From positions 1 to 64,000 of the forward strand of contig CALNHX010002674.1 in NCBI GenBank assembly GCA_940337035.1: 64,000 nucleotides of DNA. The letters are read 5' to 3'. Under the pieces are notes generated by a model that saw nothing but the letters and a program-made list of their open reading frames with translations, had not been told where the DNA came from and made no database searches. Of this stretch, positions 53,173 through 64,000 are shown in pieces. Each line of letters begins with the position of its first letter. The first letter of the stretch is position 1. Origin of the DNA: Agriotes lineatus (Eukaryota; Arthropoda; Insecta; Coleoptera; Elateridae). Position numbers and translations under genes: made by a program.

Positions 53173-54540
53173 CTGGAAATTAAAATTTCGTTTTAAGAAA
53201 ATATCACAGTCAACATTGTCAAAGAGTTGGTCCAATTTATTGACGTTGTTATTATTGCTTGAAGTATACAAAATATGTTTTAAGTCCAAACCACAACTAC
53301 AACAACCCTCGACATTCCTGATATTCTCTAGATGGATTTCTCTTATATATTCTTTCCAAAAGATAGTTTGCATTTAATCGACCAAATATACAACTCAAAC
53401 TTGAGTATAGAACTCTATCACATACTTATATAATTTCCTCCATAGACCTCTTGAAAGGAGTAGTTTATTTATAGTCCGCAAGACGTAGCAGTTAGCGAGT
53501 GGTCATTTAGCTAACAGTAGTTTGCTCAAATTTGATAAAAGAACTTTTCTTGCAACTTCTGACATATAGAGTTATTCAAAAAAATGTTGGGTGGTATATA
53601 CAGATAGGTCCACAGTGAAGTTGGTAATTTTCTCTGATAGTACTACAAGCAAAGAGCATATAATGAGAAGAGACTCAGCGCTGGGCAGTATTAGCGTATA
53701 GCTTAAAATCTCCCGCCCGCTAGGCTCCCAGGTCTTATCCCTCTGGCGGGAGGGATCCCAGTTCAACAGCTCAGAGCAAAACCATGATTCTAGAATTCGT
53801 TGGTTTAAACTGCAGTGCGGTGTTGCCAAGGTTAACACAACCTTCGAACGATAATAACTTGGGTTACAAAACGCAGGTAGACAAAATTTCTCATTGTCTC
53901 TTATCCCAAACATTGAAAATACGCCAATTTTATAAGTACATAATTCCTAATACGTTTATATCAACCGTTGCTTTGAAGTATAGCAATTATTTTTATTTAT
54001 CGTGGTTTTTGTTTGGATACCTATTTCTTTGTAATTGCAATCGCAAAACAAAATAAAGCACACTATAATGCGAAATACGCGCGAAATATGCGTTGCCACG
54101 TTAGCTATTTGTGGATTTATATTATAAAGTTAAGGGCATTTAAAATCTGTTAAAGGGTTGCTGTAACCTCATGTCGTCAAACGTTTCCACTGAACATCTG
54201 GATCCTATTGAGGTCAAGCTGTCTTGCATACAATGCTTTGGGTTGCAAGAGCCGCCCACGCGTTTAAATGACAGGAAATGTTTATTTATGACTCTGTAAA
54301 TTTAAACAGTAATCTAGAATAAGATAATTGTGTGCCATTACATGAAAGTAGTCATTTTTAACGAAAAATCGTGAAGAAGGTAACACTTTTTTTAACGCAA
54401 AATCCTGAAAAACAACACTTTTTTAAACTAATTATTTGATTGAAATTGTGAATTGTCAATTTGACAGTTGAAAATTCTGAAGTCCTTTTCGACACAATTT
54501 TGAGTTACAAGAGATCACTATGCAATAAATAACATCTACA
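53173..54540. other. Aspartate aminotransferase intron, no recognised gene
   Basis: AT-rich. A GC-rich palindrome-like patch (53708-53765, CTCCCGCCCG...GGCGGGAGGG) and a 28-bp motif at 53647-53676 that recurs inverted near 58935 are the only structures noticed. Confidence 0.45.
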
Positions 54541-54769
54541 GTCGGCGCCTTAGAAATTGGAACAATACTATGATATGCTCTTTGCTATGATATATTTTGC
54601 TTGTATTTTTAGTGCACAAACTGGGCTTTTGCAGTTGTGATGGTTTTTTATTGTTTGTCAAATATGAAATGACAGCTCACATTAATGAAGTAATCACAGC
54701 AAAAAAATAATAATAACTTAAATATTACAACACAACATGTGATGTGTCCCGATTTCTAAGGCGCCGACA
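54541..54769. mobile_element. Short MITE with 20-bp inverted ends
   Basis: GTCGGCGCCTTAGAAATTGG at the left is matched inverted by CGATTTCTAAGGCGCCGAC at the right. About 229 bp, no ORF. The target duplication is unclear. Confidence 0.7.
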
Positions 54770-54959
54770 CGTATGAAAGCAACTATTTTTCACTCATTTT
54801 CTTGCGTTAATCGCACTGCAAATTCATGAAAAAAAGTATGACTTCCAAAACTAGTTGCACACATAACTGTTTAATTTTTTTTATTTGAATAAGTTTCAAC
54901 GCTCACACTGACAGTCATAAAACGAAATTTTTCTTCAAATTTTACTGCTAACTTTAATA

Positions 54960-55345
54960 AAACTACGTCTACTGTTTTTGTAAATTAAAATGCGAATAAT
55001 TAATTTTTCGTTGACCGCTTGTTAATTCCTAAAAAAGGATGGATTAATAGATGTCATTAATACACTGTTTTTGATTAATACACTCTTTTTCATTAATTAA
55101 CTGTTTTTGTGATTTTGACGTTTTGATGATATTTTGCATGAAGGTTAGTTGTATTAATCAAAATTTTCACCACAAAAAAGATTTTGTGGTCAACGAAAAA
55201 AATTTGTAATCAACTCGTTTGTTAATGGGCGATTAATAATCTCAACTATTAAAGGCACTCACATCGCTCGTTCGTGCTTTAAACAGTTTCGATTATTAAT
55301 CGCCTTCGTTAACACACTTGTTGGTTAAATAACTATTCCCACAAC
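54960..55345. repeat. AT-rich foldback repeat
   Basis: TTGTTAATGGGCGATTAATAATC near 55220 is inverted in GATTATTAATCGCC..CGTTAACA near 55296. Upstream there are several CATTAATACACT/GATTAATACACT repeats. Related sequence occurs at 38225-38290. Confidence 0.5.
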
Positions 55346-55792
55346 AGTTATACAAAAAGTTGGCCAATGGTATGTTTTAATAAAAAAAGTGTTACGAATA
55401 CAAGAAAAAATTAAGTAGTTCTTTATTTATTAGCTGTAACTCGCTAGAATGGGTAGGTCAATATCTATAAATAAATACGAGAACCGAGACAAATTGTACT
55501 TCTGGCTAAAATAGGTACTCTGTTCTTTGCTTTTGGGTTAGCCATAAATACTTCAAACTTTATAGTTGGTAAAGAAACATGTGATCTTTACAACAAAATG
55601 AATTAGGAAATTAGGACAAGTAATTTTATTTTAGTTTAGTTCAGAACAAGCTAGCTGATGGTACAGTACCTTACAGTTTAGTAAGATCTGGATTTAAACC
55701 CTGTATTCAACGTATTTACGTATTGAGATTGTGTTTTAAGTATTCTTCGGTTTAATAATTGGTGCGACGCAAGTCATAATAATAAATTTTCA

Positions 55793-56240
55793 ATGGCTCC
55801 TTTAACATGTGCCTATTTTGGTTGTTTGCGAAATCGCAAACAAGACTGCGATTTAAGTTTCTTTCGTTTTCCGAAAGATACCTGCAGACGTGGGAAGTGA
55901 TTAACTAATTGTGGAAATCTGAATCTTTATAAACTCTCTTCTGAACAATTACGTGAAAAGCGAATTTGTGCCGTACATTTTAGTGAACACCATTTTATGA
56001 ATTCATTAAAAAATAAATTAGTTTTTGATGCAATTCCGTTGCATTACAAAACATTCAGGGCTTGACTGAACAATGTGTTCCTGTGTCGCCGGAGAAAATT
56101 TTGTTAAAAAAAGAAATTGCTCCGAAAGTGTATACGAACACCATAAACCGAGGGAAATTGCCAATTGAAGAACATCTCTCACCGTCACGCTATTCTGGTT
56201 CGGAAGAAGACCTTATTTTATTACAGGTGAGTGCTATTGT
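55793..56240 (+). pseudogene. THAP-domain protein fragment with in-frame stop
   Basis: ATG at 55793. The peptide contains a complete THAP zinc-finger pattern: C-x4-C, FFRFPKD, a position normally Trp replaced by TGA (RRGK-stop-LT), NLYKLSSEQLREKRICAVHF (C-x2-H), FMNSLKNKL and VFDAIP. A second frame continues as TEQCVPVSPEKILLKKEI, then SGSEEDLILLQ ending at a GTGAGT splice donor (56227). One nonsense change plus one frame shift make it a pseudogene. THAP domains occur in P-element transposases and in host regulators; without downstream exons I cannot decide. Confidence 0.75.
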
Positions 56241-57015
56241 ACAATAATTAATGATAGACAGTATTTTCAAAAGTAATACCACACAAGGTGAAATTTTTTT
56301 CGTTCATATGCAAAATATTGCGTTTAAATTTCTCGAAACCAAAACTGCGTTAAAAATTTCGCGATACCGCAGGTCGAGTGGAATTTGAGCAGTTTTTGTT
56401 GAGAGAAATTTGCAATAATTTGCATGCTGACGAAAAAATTTCTCTTAAAAAATGTTGCCTTGGGTGGTATTTGGAAAGATTATTCAACAATATTGGTAGA
56501 TGACTTTTACCGTGTTCGACAGCACACATTTTTAACGATTTCCACTATTAATTCAATACTGGAGCTTCCAACATAATTATTATGAGTTTTTAGAACGAAT
56601 ATGATTTGCAAACTTCATTTTGACGTTTTGGTGAAATGTCCGTCAAAGGCTACTCACTAAATTTAAATCATTAATACGAATCGGGCTCGCGTGAAAACAC
56701 TGCGACATTAGGTGTTTTCAAAGATAGTCAATTTTGATTGGCAGTTTCTGACAAATTGAACAATTTTTATTGGTTCGTTCATTATAGTGTTGAATAATCT
56801 ATATAAGTGATCTTTGTGTAAGTCTAATAGTTTTAGAAATATATTCCAACCTCACATAGTGGGTGGACCTTGTACAGGGTCCGGCAGGATGACCGACCCT
56901 ATTTAAATTGTTAAAACTGTTTCTAATTTTAAAATATTCATTTTCACACTAATACAGATTTACCTAATCCCTAATTTGATTAAATTCATCAAGTTGGGCA
57001 ACTTGATTAAATTCA
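56241..57015. other. No gene recognised
   Basis: AT-rich, no domain seen. A short GC-richer patch at 56855-56900 (GGACCTTGTACAGGGTCC) is palindromic. Confidence 0.4.
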
Positions 57016-57019
57016 TCAA

Positions 57020-57190
57020 GTTAGGTCTATCAAACAGAACTCTTCGCCGTATTTTAAAGGATTTAAAATGCCATCCTTACAAAGTTCAAGAAGTCGTGCA
57101 CCAATTACTACCATGAGATTTAGAAGTTCGGGTTACGTTTTGTGAACAATTCCATCAATTACTGAATAATAACCAAATTAATTTGGAGCA
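57020..57190 (+). pseudogene. Tc1/mariner transposase fragment
   Basis: LGLSNRTLRRILKDLKCHPY, KVQEVVHQLLP, then after a stop DLEVRVTFCEQFHQLL. This matches the region between the DNA-binding and catalytic domains of Tc1/mariner-type transposases, and is related to the remnant at 43930-44510. Confidence 0.65.
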
Positions 57191-57639
57191 AGTGCTAATA
57201 TTTTTAATAAATAAATTATATTGTAAATAAAATTGGCAAGTTTTTACTTTAAATTTTTGAAAAAAAAAAAATTTCTCTAAAACAACCCCATGTAACTAAA
57301 TCAAATATCTTGGGGGGTTTACCTACATGTAATCTGGTTACACATTGCTAGGTTGCAAACAACAAAATAAATAAAGATTGTTATTTGATATTTGAAACAT
57401 AAAACCTGTGTTTTATTTCTTCGAATACAATTCATATACAGTGTCTCCCCGGATAGGTGAAACGACTCTTGTAAAATGTAAAAAATTCTGGATTTAATTT
57501 TTCACTTCTTGAGGTTCAGCCCTCCTTGGTTAAAGACGAATTTTCAACATATTTTTCTGTAGATTAGTGTGCCTTTTATGTAGCAAATACGACAGAAAGT
57601 TATTAAGAAAAGTTGTTTAGAATCAACATCCAAATCCAA

Positions 57640-58280
57640 ATTTACAGGATTTTGTAACAGTAATTCATTAACAGTGGTAGATTATAGTTTCTTGAAGCCA
57701 TTTAAATATATATTAATTAGAATTGAAAAATATTTCTCCTAAAAAGCGCATTGCATAAAAAAACGTGAAAATTATGCAAACATAATACTTTTCGGTAAAT
57801 AATATTCATATTCATATTCATATTCATATTATTTATTGATACTTTAGCAGTGTATATACACCATCGTACAAGTCAATATACAATAAACTCTGAAATTTTT
57901 TTAGAGTGTGTTATTTTTAGCTAACTGAACAATCTCAAAGCCAGAAAACACCTATTTTTTAACTTTAGCTAAAAAGTAATTTTTAAATTTTTTAAATATT
58001 TTCAAAATTTCACATACAAAGGTGTAATATTAAAATTCATTTTTTTATGTAAACACTTTAAAGATTTATAATTGGGAAAAATAATATAAAATGTTAATTA
58101 CTTCTTTAGATTTTTTATGATTTACCGAAAAGTAGTATGTTTGCATAATTTTTAGGTTTTCCATGCAAGGCGTTTTTTAAGTGGAATATTTTTCCATTCT
58201 AATTAATATCTATTTAAATGGCTTCTAGAAACTTTAATTTAGCCCTGTTAATGAATTGCTGTTACAAAAATCCGTAAATG
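57640..58280. mobile_element. Foldback element with arms of about 150 bp
   Basis: The left arm (57640-57800: TTTTGTAACAGTAATTCATT ... GCAAACATAATACTTTTCGG) is inverted in the right arm (58123-58270: CCGAAAAGTAGTATGTTTGC ... AATGAATTGCTGTTAC). The centre is AT-rich and contains a (TATTCA)n microsatellite at 57807-57833. Confidence 0.7.
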
Positions 58281-58372
58281 TTCTTTTACAGTTGTCCAAA
58301 TAAAGAGACTTGTCTTTGTCCAATTACATGTTCTAAAAATCTCCTTATTTAGACAACTGTAAAAGAACATTT
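58276..58372. repeat. 97-bp hairpin (MITE-like)
   Basis: AAATGTTCTTTTACAGTTGT at 58276 is inverted in ACAACTGTAAAAGAACATTT at the right end, with CAAATAAAGAG / CTCCTTATTTAG inside. It interrupts the right end of the foldback at 57640-58280. Confidence 0.7.
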
Positions 58373-58469
58373 ACAGAATTTGTGTAACTGAAATTCATTA
58401 ACACGGCTAGATTAGAATTTCCGTCGGCGGTTGCCCCAAATTCAAGCATACATAAAAATAATATCTGCG

Positions 58470-58640
58470 TTGATTACCTGCGCCTCAATAAAAGCCGAAA
58501 CGGGCCATTATACCATGCACCGAAGTTTTTTAATTTATTACCTCCGGATATTCGAATGATACCGATTAATAAATTTAAAATAATAATAAAATCGTTCTTG
58601 TTAAAACACGCTTTTTACAACAACGAAGAATTTTGCACGC
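58470..58640 (+). pseudogene. LINE RT extreme C-terminus fragment
   Basis: A plus frame reads LNKSRNGPLYHAPKFFNLLP, then PDIRMIPINKFKIIIKSFLL. This resembles the last 50 residues of CR1/L2-like reverse transcriptases (GP.FWN.LP..IR....KFKK.LK..LL). Confidence 0.55.
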
Positions 58641-58799
58641 GCATTGGCGACCTCATTGAAATCTTACTTAATTTCGGAAAAATGCCTTTCCGGATTTTAA
58701 CAAATTCGAATATCTGGATTGTAAAAGGCCTTGTAGTTTGCTGGTCCGTACGACCTTCTTACAATGCGGCAACATGGGCAATTTATCTTCGCGCTCGAG

Positions 58800-59434
58800 T
58801 CAGTTGAGGGTTTTTGCCGCCGGTTTCAGGTAGAAAACCCCAAAGAACGTTTGCTTTCTCCACATTTTAATTCGAGAAAAGTGGTATGCAACCCAATTAA
58901 CAAGCAATACGTTTACAGCCATAAGCCTGCGTCTCTTCTCATTATATGCTCTTTGCTACAAGTCAATAAAAAACAATGAACAGGCACACAAGTCAACACG
59001 AGCTTACCAGCACACACGCATTTGAAGAATGAGCGTTTGTAAACTAAGCAGAGGTGTAGTAATAACGTAAGTAAGGAGTTATAAATGGTGGACAAAGAAA
59101 AATAACAGTGAGGGAGGGGATGAAACGAACAAGAAGTAGATAACTCGATGGAGAATTTAGAAGAGGAGCAAAAAACTAAACAACAGCCAGTATACCAGAG
59201 AAGAAACATACAGAATCAATGATAAAAAGACTTTATAAAGAGCACACCAGAAATAATGGAACTAAAGACCAAAATAATGAAATAACAATAAGAAATTTCG
59301 AGCACTCCAAAAGGAATTAATGGAAATCAAGGAAGACTGAGTCAAGGATAGAACTAATTTCGTAACCAGATGAGAAGCATTTGAATCTAAGCTAGAAAAA
59401 CTGGAAAAAATAAAATAAAGAACAACTTATTACA
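58800..59434. other. No gene; possible degenerate LINE ORF1 on the plus strand
   Basis: 59090-59420 reads charged, A/G-rich plus-strand sequence like a decayed coiled-coil ORF1 (many stops). No firm call. Confidence 0.3.
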
Positions 59435-60202
59435 AATGTAGCGGAGCGATAAATCAAAAAAATCGTTGCCATAGAAATTCCAAAAAGAATAAACTCGCCC
59501 ATAAAATAAATAGTGCGTGTTTTAAATATTCTAGAAGTGCAAGCAGTTAGCTTAAGTGCCATTTGAAAACTTTCTAGCTAACGGGTACACGCATGTCAAA
59601 AAGTGATTTGTGCCGCAGAATTCAATAGAAGAGAAACTCTCCAACGTCTTCGAGTGTCCCTCAAACAAAAATTTCCTAAATCAGAAGCGAAAGTGGATGA
59701 ACAATACGGCTATAAAACTGCAGCTGTTAAAATCTAGAGTGAATTTCGAGTGGGTCATAAACGTCAAACCCTTTTGGCAAGTGAAAGTGATCCGGCTCTT
59801 CATCTTGTAAATACAATACCATTGTTACGACTAGAATAGGAAATCCTTTTGTAAATTGTACAACCAGGGTATATATACGGAAGCGATGGAGCTTAAAGAT
59901 CATAGCGTACTAGGTCTTAGAGCTGAACTACCACTTTGGTTGTTCGGAACACAAAGAGTCAGATTCTCAATGTGTGGCAGTATCAAATCTCAATACTTAC
60001 TGAGGCATTCACTTTGAATGTTTCAGGAGCTAAGTGTCAGATTCACAAACGCTCATATGTATTCTGATTAACCCGACCTATTCGCTCCGCACTTGTAATA
60101 GTATAGTAGCTAATCCGCACATTTAATTTATGTCTGTAATCTATTGTGTTTAATAAAGAATATTAGGAGTGATATAGTTATTCGTGTGTGTAATTTCTAA
60201 CA
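59435..60202 (+). mobile_element. Possible solo LTR
   Basis: Starts TGTAGCGGAGCG and ends ...TTTCTAACA (TG...CA-like ends). Inside are TATATATACGG (59870) as a possible promoter and TTTAATAAAGAAT (60150) as a possible poly(A) signal, in the right order. No clear target duplication was found and there is no second LTR, so confidence is low. Confidence 0.35.
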
Positions 60203-60204
60203 CC

Positions 60205-61490
60205 ATAACATAATCACACTAAACAAACAAGAATTCCAATGAACACAGAAGACTGTATTAAAGCAGGTTACCAAAAATGTCTTAGACCAAGACCAAAAAG
60301 GTGTATAGAACTGGGCATAAACTGCACAATGGAAATAAGACTGGGCGAACAAGAGCAAAGTATTAGAAAATAAGAATAAAGTAAAGAGTTCACATATAAT
60401 TATCCTACATATGAAGAGAAGGCAATCCAAAGAAAGCCAGAAAATGTAATAATATAGGAGCAAGAGTTAAAATAAGACCAAAAGATCAAGGCAGATGGAA
60501 GGACCGTAACCTAGAATCAAACACACAGCAAAGATTCCGAGATTCCGCACTGACAATGTTAATAGTCTAATAACTCTCCGACTGAATAAGCTAGCAAACC
60601 CAGGGCAAGATAAATTAATAATACAGTAGAGTAGAGGGCAGTTTAAAAGTACCATTACAATAGTGAATGCCTAAAGTGGAGCAAAAAGAAAAAGAAAACA
60701 TAGAAAGGGTATATAGCCTGTAAGATAAATGAAAAATAATAAGAACACAAAATGAAGAGAGAGCAAGCAAGGGAAGAAGTAAAAGGAGCAAAGCAGAAAA
60801 TACAGAAAAATTTGGTCATAAAATACAGGACCTGAGACAGAGGAAGGATCCTCTGCTAAAATTATCCAAGAATTAGCAAAAATGTGGGATGATATTACTT
60901 CAAATATGGTTAAAATTAGGAAAAACGGTATAAAAGTTATATCGCTCCTGAACATCCCTGGAAAGTTTAAGTATGCAATTAATAAACAGATTATAAAGTC
61001 TAACAACTGCTGGACGAAAAAAGACACAATAAACAAACACTCTGGCTTCAGTAGATATGGAAAAAGCAGTTGACCATATCCAGCACGCATACATTGCGTC
61101 ATTTGCTGACACAGCATGTCGCTTGATTTGAACGTGAAGAGTCAAGAGTTCGAATTACGGCGTGTTCCAGACTAAAGCGCATTTAAAGAATAGACAGCTT
61201 CGCCGAGTGCATTTGTGCGCGGAATTTAAATACATTTCGCACGATCGGTGTTTGACTTCGCAACAGTTGAACATTAACGCACTCTTTAAAGCGCTTTAAT
61301 GCATTTAGCGTATATTATTTTTATATGAATAGTGTGTATTTTTATGTAATAATGCGAGCAGAAACAGCTTTCGCTCGTAGATAATTAAAGTATTGTTGAC
61401 AACTTCACTGTATGCTTGTACGTCGTTTATTCTTGGCGTTTTATGTACACGTAATTTCTTGTATTTGTTTTTCTTACAGATTGTACAGGG
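60205..61490. other. Retroelement debris, no intact gene
   Basis: Plus-strand frames give short pieces such as SVDMEKAVDHIQHAYI near 61050, resembling an RT block, but stops and shifts are everywhere. 60558-60663 is a diverged direct repeat of 61800-61908. Confidence 0.4.
60558..60663 (+). repeat. Direct repeat, copy 1
   Basis: Shares ATGTTAATAG, then CGACTG.ATAAGCTA, AACCCAGGGCAA.ATAAATT and AGTACCATTACAA-type blocks with 61800-61908. Confidence 0.6.
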
Positions 61491-61493
61491 TGT

Positions 61494-61702
61494 ACATTTT
61501 AAAACTCCGAGCTTGAAGTTCTGTAAATAGGCAATACACAGTGCAGATGTAAGGTGACAATAATTTTAAAACAAAAGTATTGCTACAATTAAGATCAGAG
61601 CAATCATTTTTCAGTACTCTTGACGGTTTAATTTAAAGTCAGATGTGTATTGGATTGTATTTTGCCTATTTATAAAATCCAGGTTCGGAGTTTTAAAACG
61701 TT
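61494..61702. mobile_element. MITE with inverted ends of about 45 bp
   Basis: TTTTAAAACTCCGAGCTTGA...AAATAGGCAATACAC is inverted in GTATTTTGCCTATTTATAAA...GGTTCGGAGTTTTAAAA. About 209 bp, no ORF. Confidence 0.7.
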
Positions 61703-61799
61703 TTTATTGCTGGCAGTGTTTGCATGCGTAATTTCAGCATTCCAGGTAACAACGAGCAACCCCAAAACAATATTAGTTTTGCCTTAGCCACACTGAAGA

Positions 61800-61908
61800 T
61801 GTTAATAGAGTTTTATGTCTCTACGACTGTTTAAGCTAATGAACCCAGGGCAATATAAATTAATAGTACAGCAGAGTATAGGGCTGAATAGAAGTACTGT
61901 TACAAAGG
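61800..61908 (+). repeat. Direct repeat, copy 2
   Basis: See 60558-60663. The translation in one frame, LNKLMNPGQYKLIVQ, is similar in both copies, so they may be fragments of one coding mobile element. Confidence 0.55.
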
Positions 61909-62009
61909 TTGAATTACTTTTCATACATGAATGAAATTAAATAAAATGGAACGAAATGAATAACAATTCTAAAACATGTAAACACAGAATAAAATAAAGT
62001 ACAATGCAT

Positions 62010-62373
62010 TATTTGCAATACACCTGGCTGTACAGAAGTTTGTAAGATGTGTGAAGGCAATGTGCATGAAAAAGATTGTAATAAAAGAGGGAACAGTGAT
62101 GACATAAATTGTCTTCACTATTTCGAAAGAGTGATCAACTCCTCTGGAGGTGGAACTAAAAATAATTAAAAAGTACAAGAAAATAACATGCTGTATACAT
62201 CGTCCAAGATGTTTCAAAGTGCTCATCCAGAAAAAAATGTAGTTACACTTGTACCCGTTTTAGATAGAGGAAGAACAGGTCACAAAATATCATGGGTAGA
62301 TATAATTATCTCTGAAAATGAAGGTTTCTTTAAAATTGATAAAAAAAGGCAAGTTGCAGCCGCAAGAATTTGA
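62010..62373 (+). pseudogene. Integrase-like protein fragment (cysteine-rich plus C-terminal block)
   Basis: A plus frame reads CNTPGCTEVCKMCEGNVHEK, then, after a stop and frame shift, NVVTLVPVLDRGRTGHKISW and VDIIISENEGFFKIDKKRQV. The V.VLDRGR....I..V.I....G.F.I pattern resembles the C-terminal region of KRBA2/Ginger-like integrase proteins common in insect genomes. Only the tail is present, and the identification is tentative. Confidence 0.35.
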
Positions 62374-62686
62374 TATCTTGTAACAAGGTTTTTAAGACAT
62401 TAAAGATGTGCTCTAAAAGAACATTAGTACAGCTGTAACAAAGTTTTCTAGCAATGGACGGTAAGGATGAATGATGAAGTATAACTGTACTCATAAATGC
62501 ATCAACAATTTGTGCAATTGTAAGAAAAGAAATTGAAAATGCAATAGTTACTTATGTGAATGTGTTTTTGTTTTTTCATGATTTAAAGATGTATTTTTCA
62601 GTTTAAAGAAAAATAAATATTCTTTACATTTAAGCATTTTCTTAAAAACTGCTTATCAGTTTTCAGATTGCCTAAGTAGCAAGGTA

Positions 62687-63277
62687 TTCCGTGAATTGCC
62701 TAAAACAGCCAGCTGTCAATCTGCGAATTGCCTGGAAATTTGGCTACTCTGCAGATTTACTAGGTGTTTAATCTCAAATTAAACAGATTCAATTTTCATC
62801 TCAAAATTTGGAAATGCATACCAGCAGTTCGATGTACTGGTTCATGAAAGTTCAATATATTTATTCTAGCTGTTGCAACTGCCTAACTGCTAAACGCTGA
62901 GTGTAAGTTATGACATAAGAGAGCAGCGACCCAGTAAGACAAGCATTCTTGCACTTTGAAATAATGCAATTTTAAGAAGTAAGCGATATGTAGGTATGTA
63001 TATATAGGCCAAAATTTAATATTAAAAGTAATCAGCATGAAGTGTTTGATTCATTAACATCGAGGTACTAGCTTCCCAAGCCTAAAATTTTGAAGTGTGA
63101 AGCTGCACTTCAGGTAGTTACCAAATTATAACGTCCCTCTGAGTAGCATAACTATGCTTGCCTTAAAATACGGATTGCAGTCTCAACCGTATGCTCAGAA
63201 TTAAAGGGGCGGAACCAGCGCAAATAACGGAAACCTGTCAGCCTCCAGGCAATTCTGTTCACTAGGCAATTCACGAA
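62687..63277. mobile_element. TA-flanked MITE-like element (591 bp)
   Basis: The left end TTCCGTGAATTGCCT and right end AGGCAATTCACGAA are inverted, and each is bordered by TA (62685-62686 and 63278-63279). Further subterminal AATTGCCTGG / CCAGGCAATT matches occur. No ORF. Confidence 0.5.
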
Positions 63278-63279
63278 TA

Positions 63280-64000
63280 GACTGATTTTACACTTCGCCA
63301 ATAACATATACAGCACAGAATTGCAAAACAGAGGTATGAAAATTCACAGCAAGAAAAGCAAGGCCATGATAAAAAGTGGAGCTAAAAGATGTCACAAGAA
63401 CAAGTTCAGGTTTTCAAGTATTAGAAGCACTTTCTTAGGTAAAAAACGACGTGCCAAGTGAAACAAAATTGCCCCTCTTTCAATTGGTGGTAATATCCAG
63501 GCTAACATCACAGAATAGTAGCCGATTTCAGCTATGGCGGCCATATTGAATGAGTAGATCAAGCGAGACATTCAAAAAATTACATATGATTGCACGCCAC
63601 TAACTACCTTTTTTCTACTAATTTGTAACAAATCGCTCAAATTGCGTTAAAACCAATGCATGGAAACACAAATCTACTCGCTGGCCACATAGCTACGTGC
63701 TGATTTTTAGACACTTGTCAAACAGAGAGTGGCGCTTCTGAGTCCGTTAAGTGTTTATCCTGTGGTTTAAGCATCTGTACAGAATAACAGAGAGAAGGAT
63801 AGGATCAGGACTAGTCCCGGAACATGAAATTTAGCTCGTAAGTCCTGAAAACACTTTTGGTCCCGGGACTTGAAAATCCTAGTGGCTACTTTCTTAACTA
63901 TTTCGGTTTTTTTTTTTTTGAATTTCTCTTTTTGCCAAAAATTGATTGTTTATGGCATTGGAGAGTTTCCCCATTGCTCCTGTCCTTTCTTTTATTTCAT
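63280..64000. other. No gene recognised
   Basis: No domain or repeat family identified. A short inverted motif CAGGACTAGTCCCGG...GTCCCGGGACTT lies at 63809-63870. Confidence 0.4.

Noticed and set aside
53572..53913. 113-aa minus ORF upstream of the aspartate aminotransferase exons
   Set aside because: It has no similarity to aminotransferase upstream exons and no splice sites in suitable positions.
60197..61145. Minus ORFs 60197-61145
   Set aside because: They are rich in F/L/I from complementing A-rich plus DNA. No domains.

Overview
The window looks like insect nuclear DNA. It is AT-rich, has short (52-nt) GT-AG introns, and carries three spliced host genes in a dense field of nested transposable elements. 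Order and species cannot be fixed from the sequence alone. The retroelement families (Jockey-type and CR1-like LINEs, a Penelope-like element with a GIY-YIG endonuclease) and the shared first exon of Ada2a and Rpb4 both point to insects. Host genes, all on the minus strand: (1) an Ada2a/Rpb4 locus. One short first coding exon (35141-35201) splices 52 nt downstream into the Ada2a exons (ZZ, SANT and SWIRM; ends at 33699), or across 19.6 kb into two Rpb4 exons (15121-15529), giving RNA polymerase II subunit Rpb4. Both joins keep the reading frame. (2) The last three coding exons of cytosolic aspartate aminotransferase (52621-53172); its upstream exons are not visible. Layout: 460-914 is a short Penelope-derived inverted pair. 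1884-6086 is a nearly intact Jockey-type LINE (minus). 6650-7674 is a LINE remnant. 7750-8622 is a TA-flanked element with 270-bp inverted repeats. 8863-12707 is a decayed LINE (family A), and 13092-13800 a related fragment. 15121-35201 is the Ada2a/Rpb4 locus. Its giant intron holds a 5'-truncated Jockey copy between two direct repeats (16195-17960), a broken plus-strand LINE (18440-20450) and a CR1-like LINE (about 20640-31555). That CR1-like LINE is interrupted by an antisense CR1 fragment, a THAP/P-like DNA element that itself contains a palindromic MITE, and a dimeric Penelope-like element with a 12-bp target-site duplication. 35616-36445 is a PIF/Harbinger-like element just upstream of the shared first exon. 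The most notable mobile element is at 36829-43797. It is a complete DNA transposon of about 7 kb with inverted ends, subterminal tandem arrays of a GGTCACAACGCCCAA-type unit, and a perfect 8-bp target-site duplication (TAACGTAA). It carries one spliced gene for an 813-aa protein that joins a Mutator-like DDE transposase domain to a YqaJ/lambda-exonuclease-type nuclease domain. After it come Tc1/mariner debris, a LINE endonuclease fragment split by a TTAA-flanked MITE (45719-46129), and a triple nest: palindromic MITE, then pogo-like element (46548-51280), then LINE family B (46880-50580). The right-hand 13 kb (51-64 kb) holds the aminotransferase exons, foldback elements, THAP and Tc1/mariner remnants, a possible solo LTR and unassigned AT-rich DNA. 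I saw no tRNA, rRNA or CRISPR feature.
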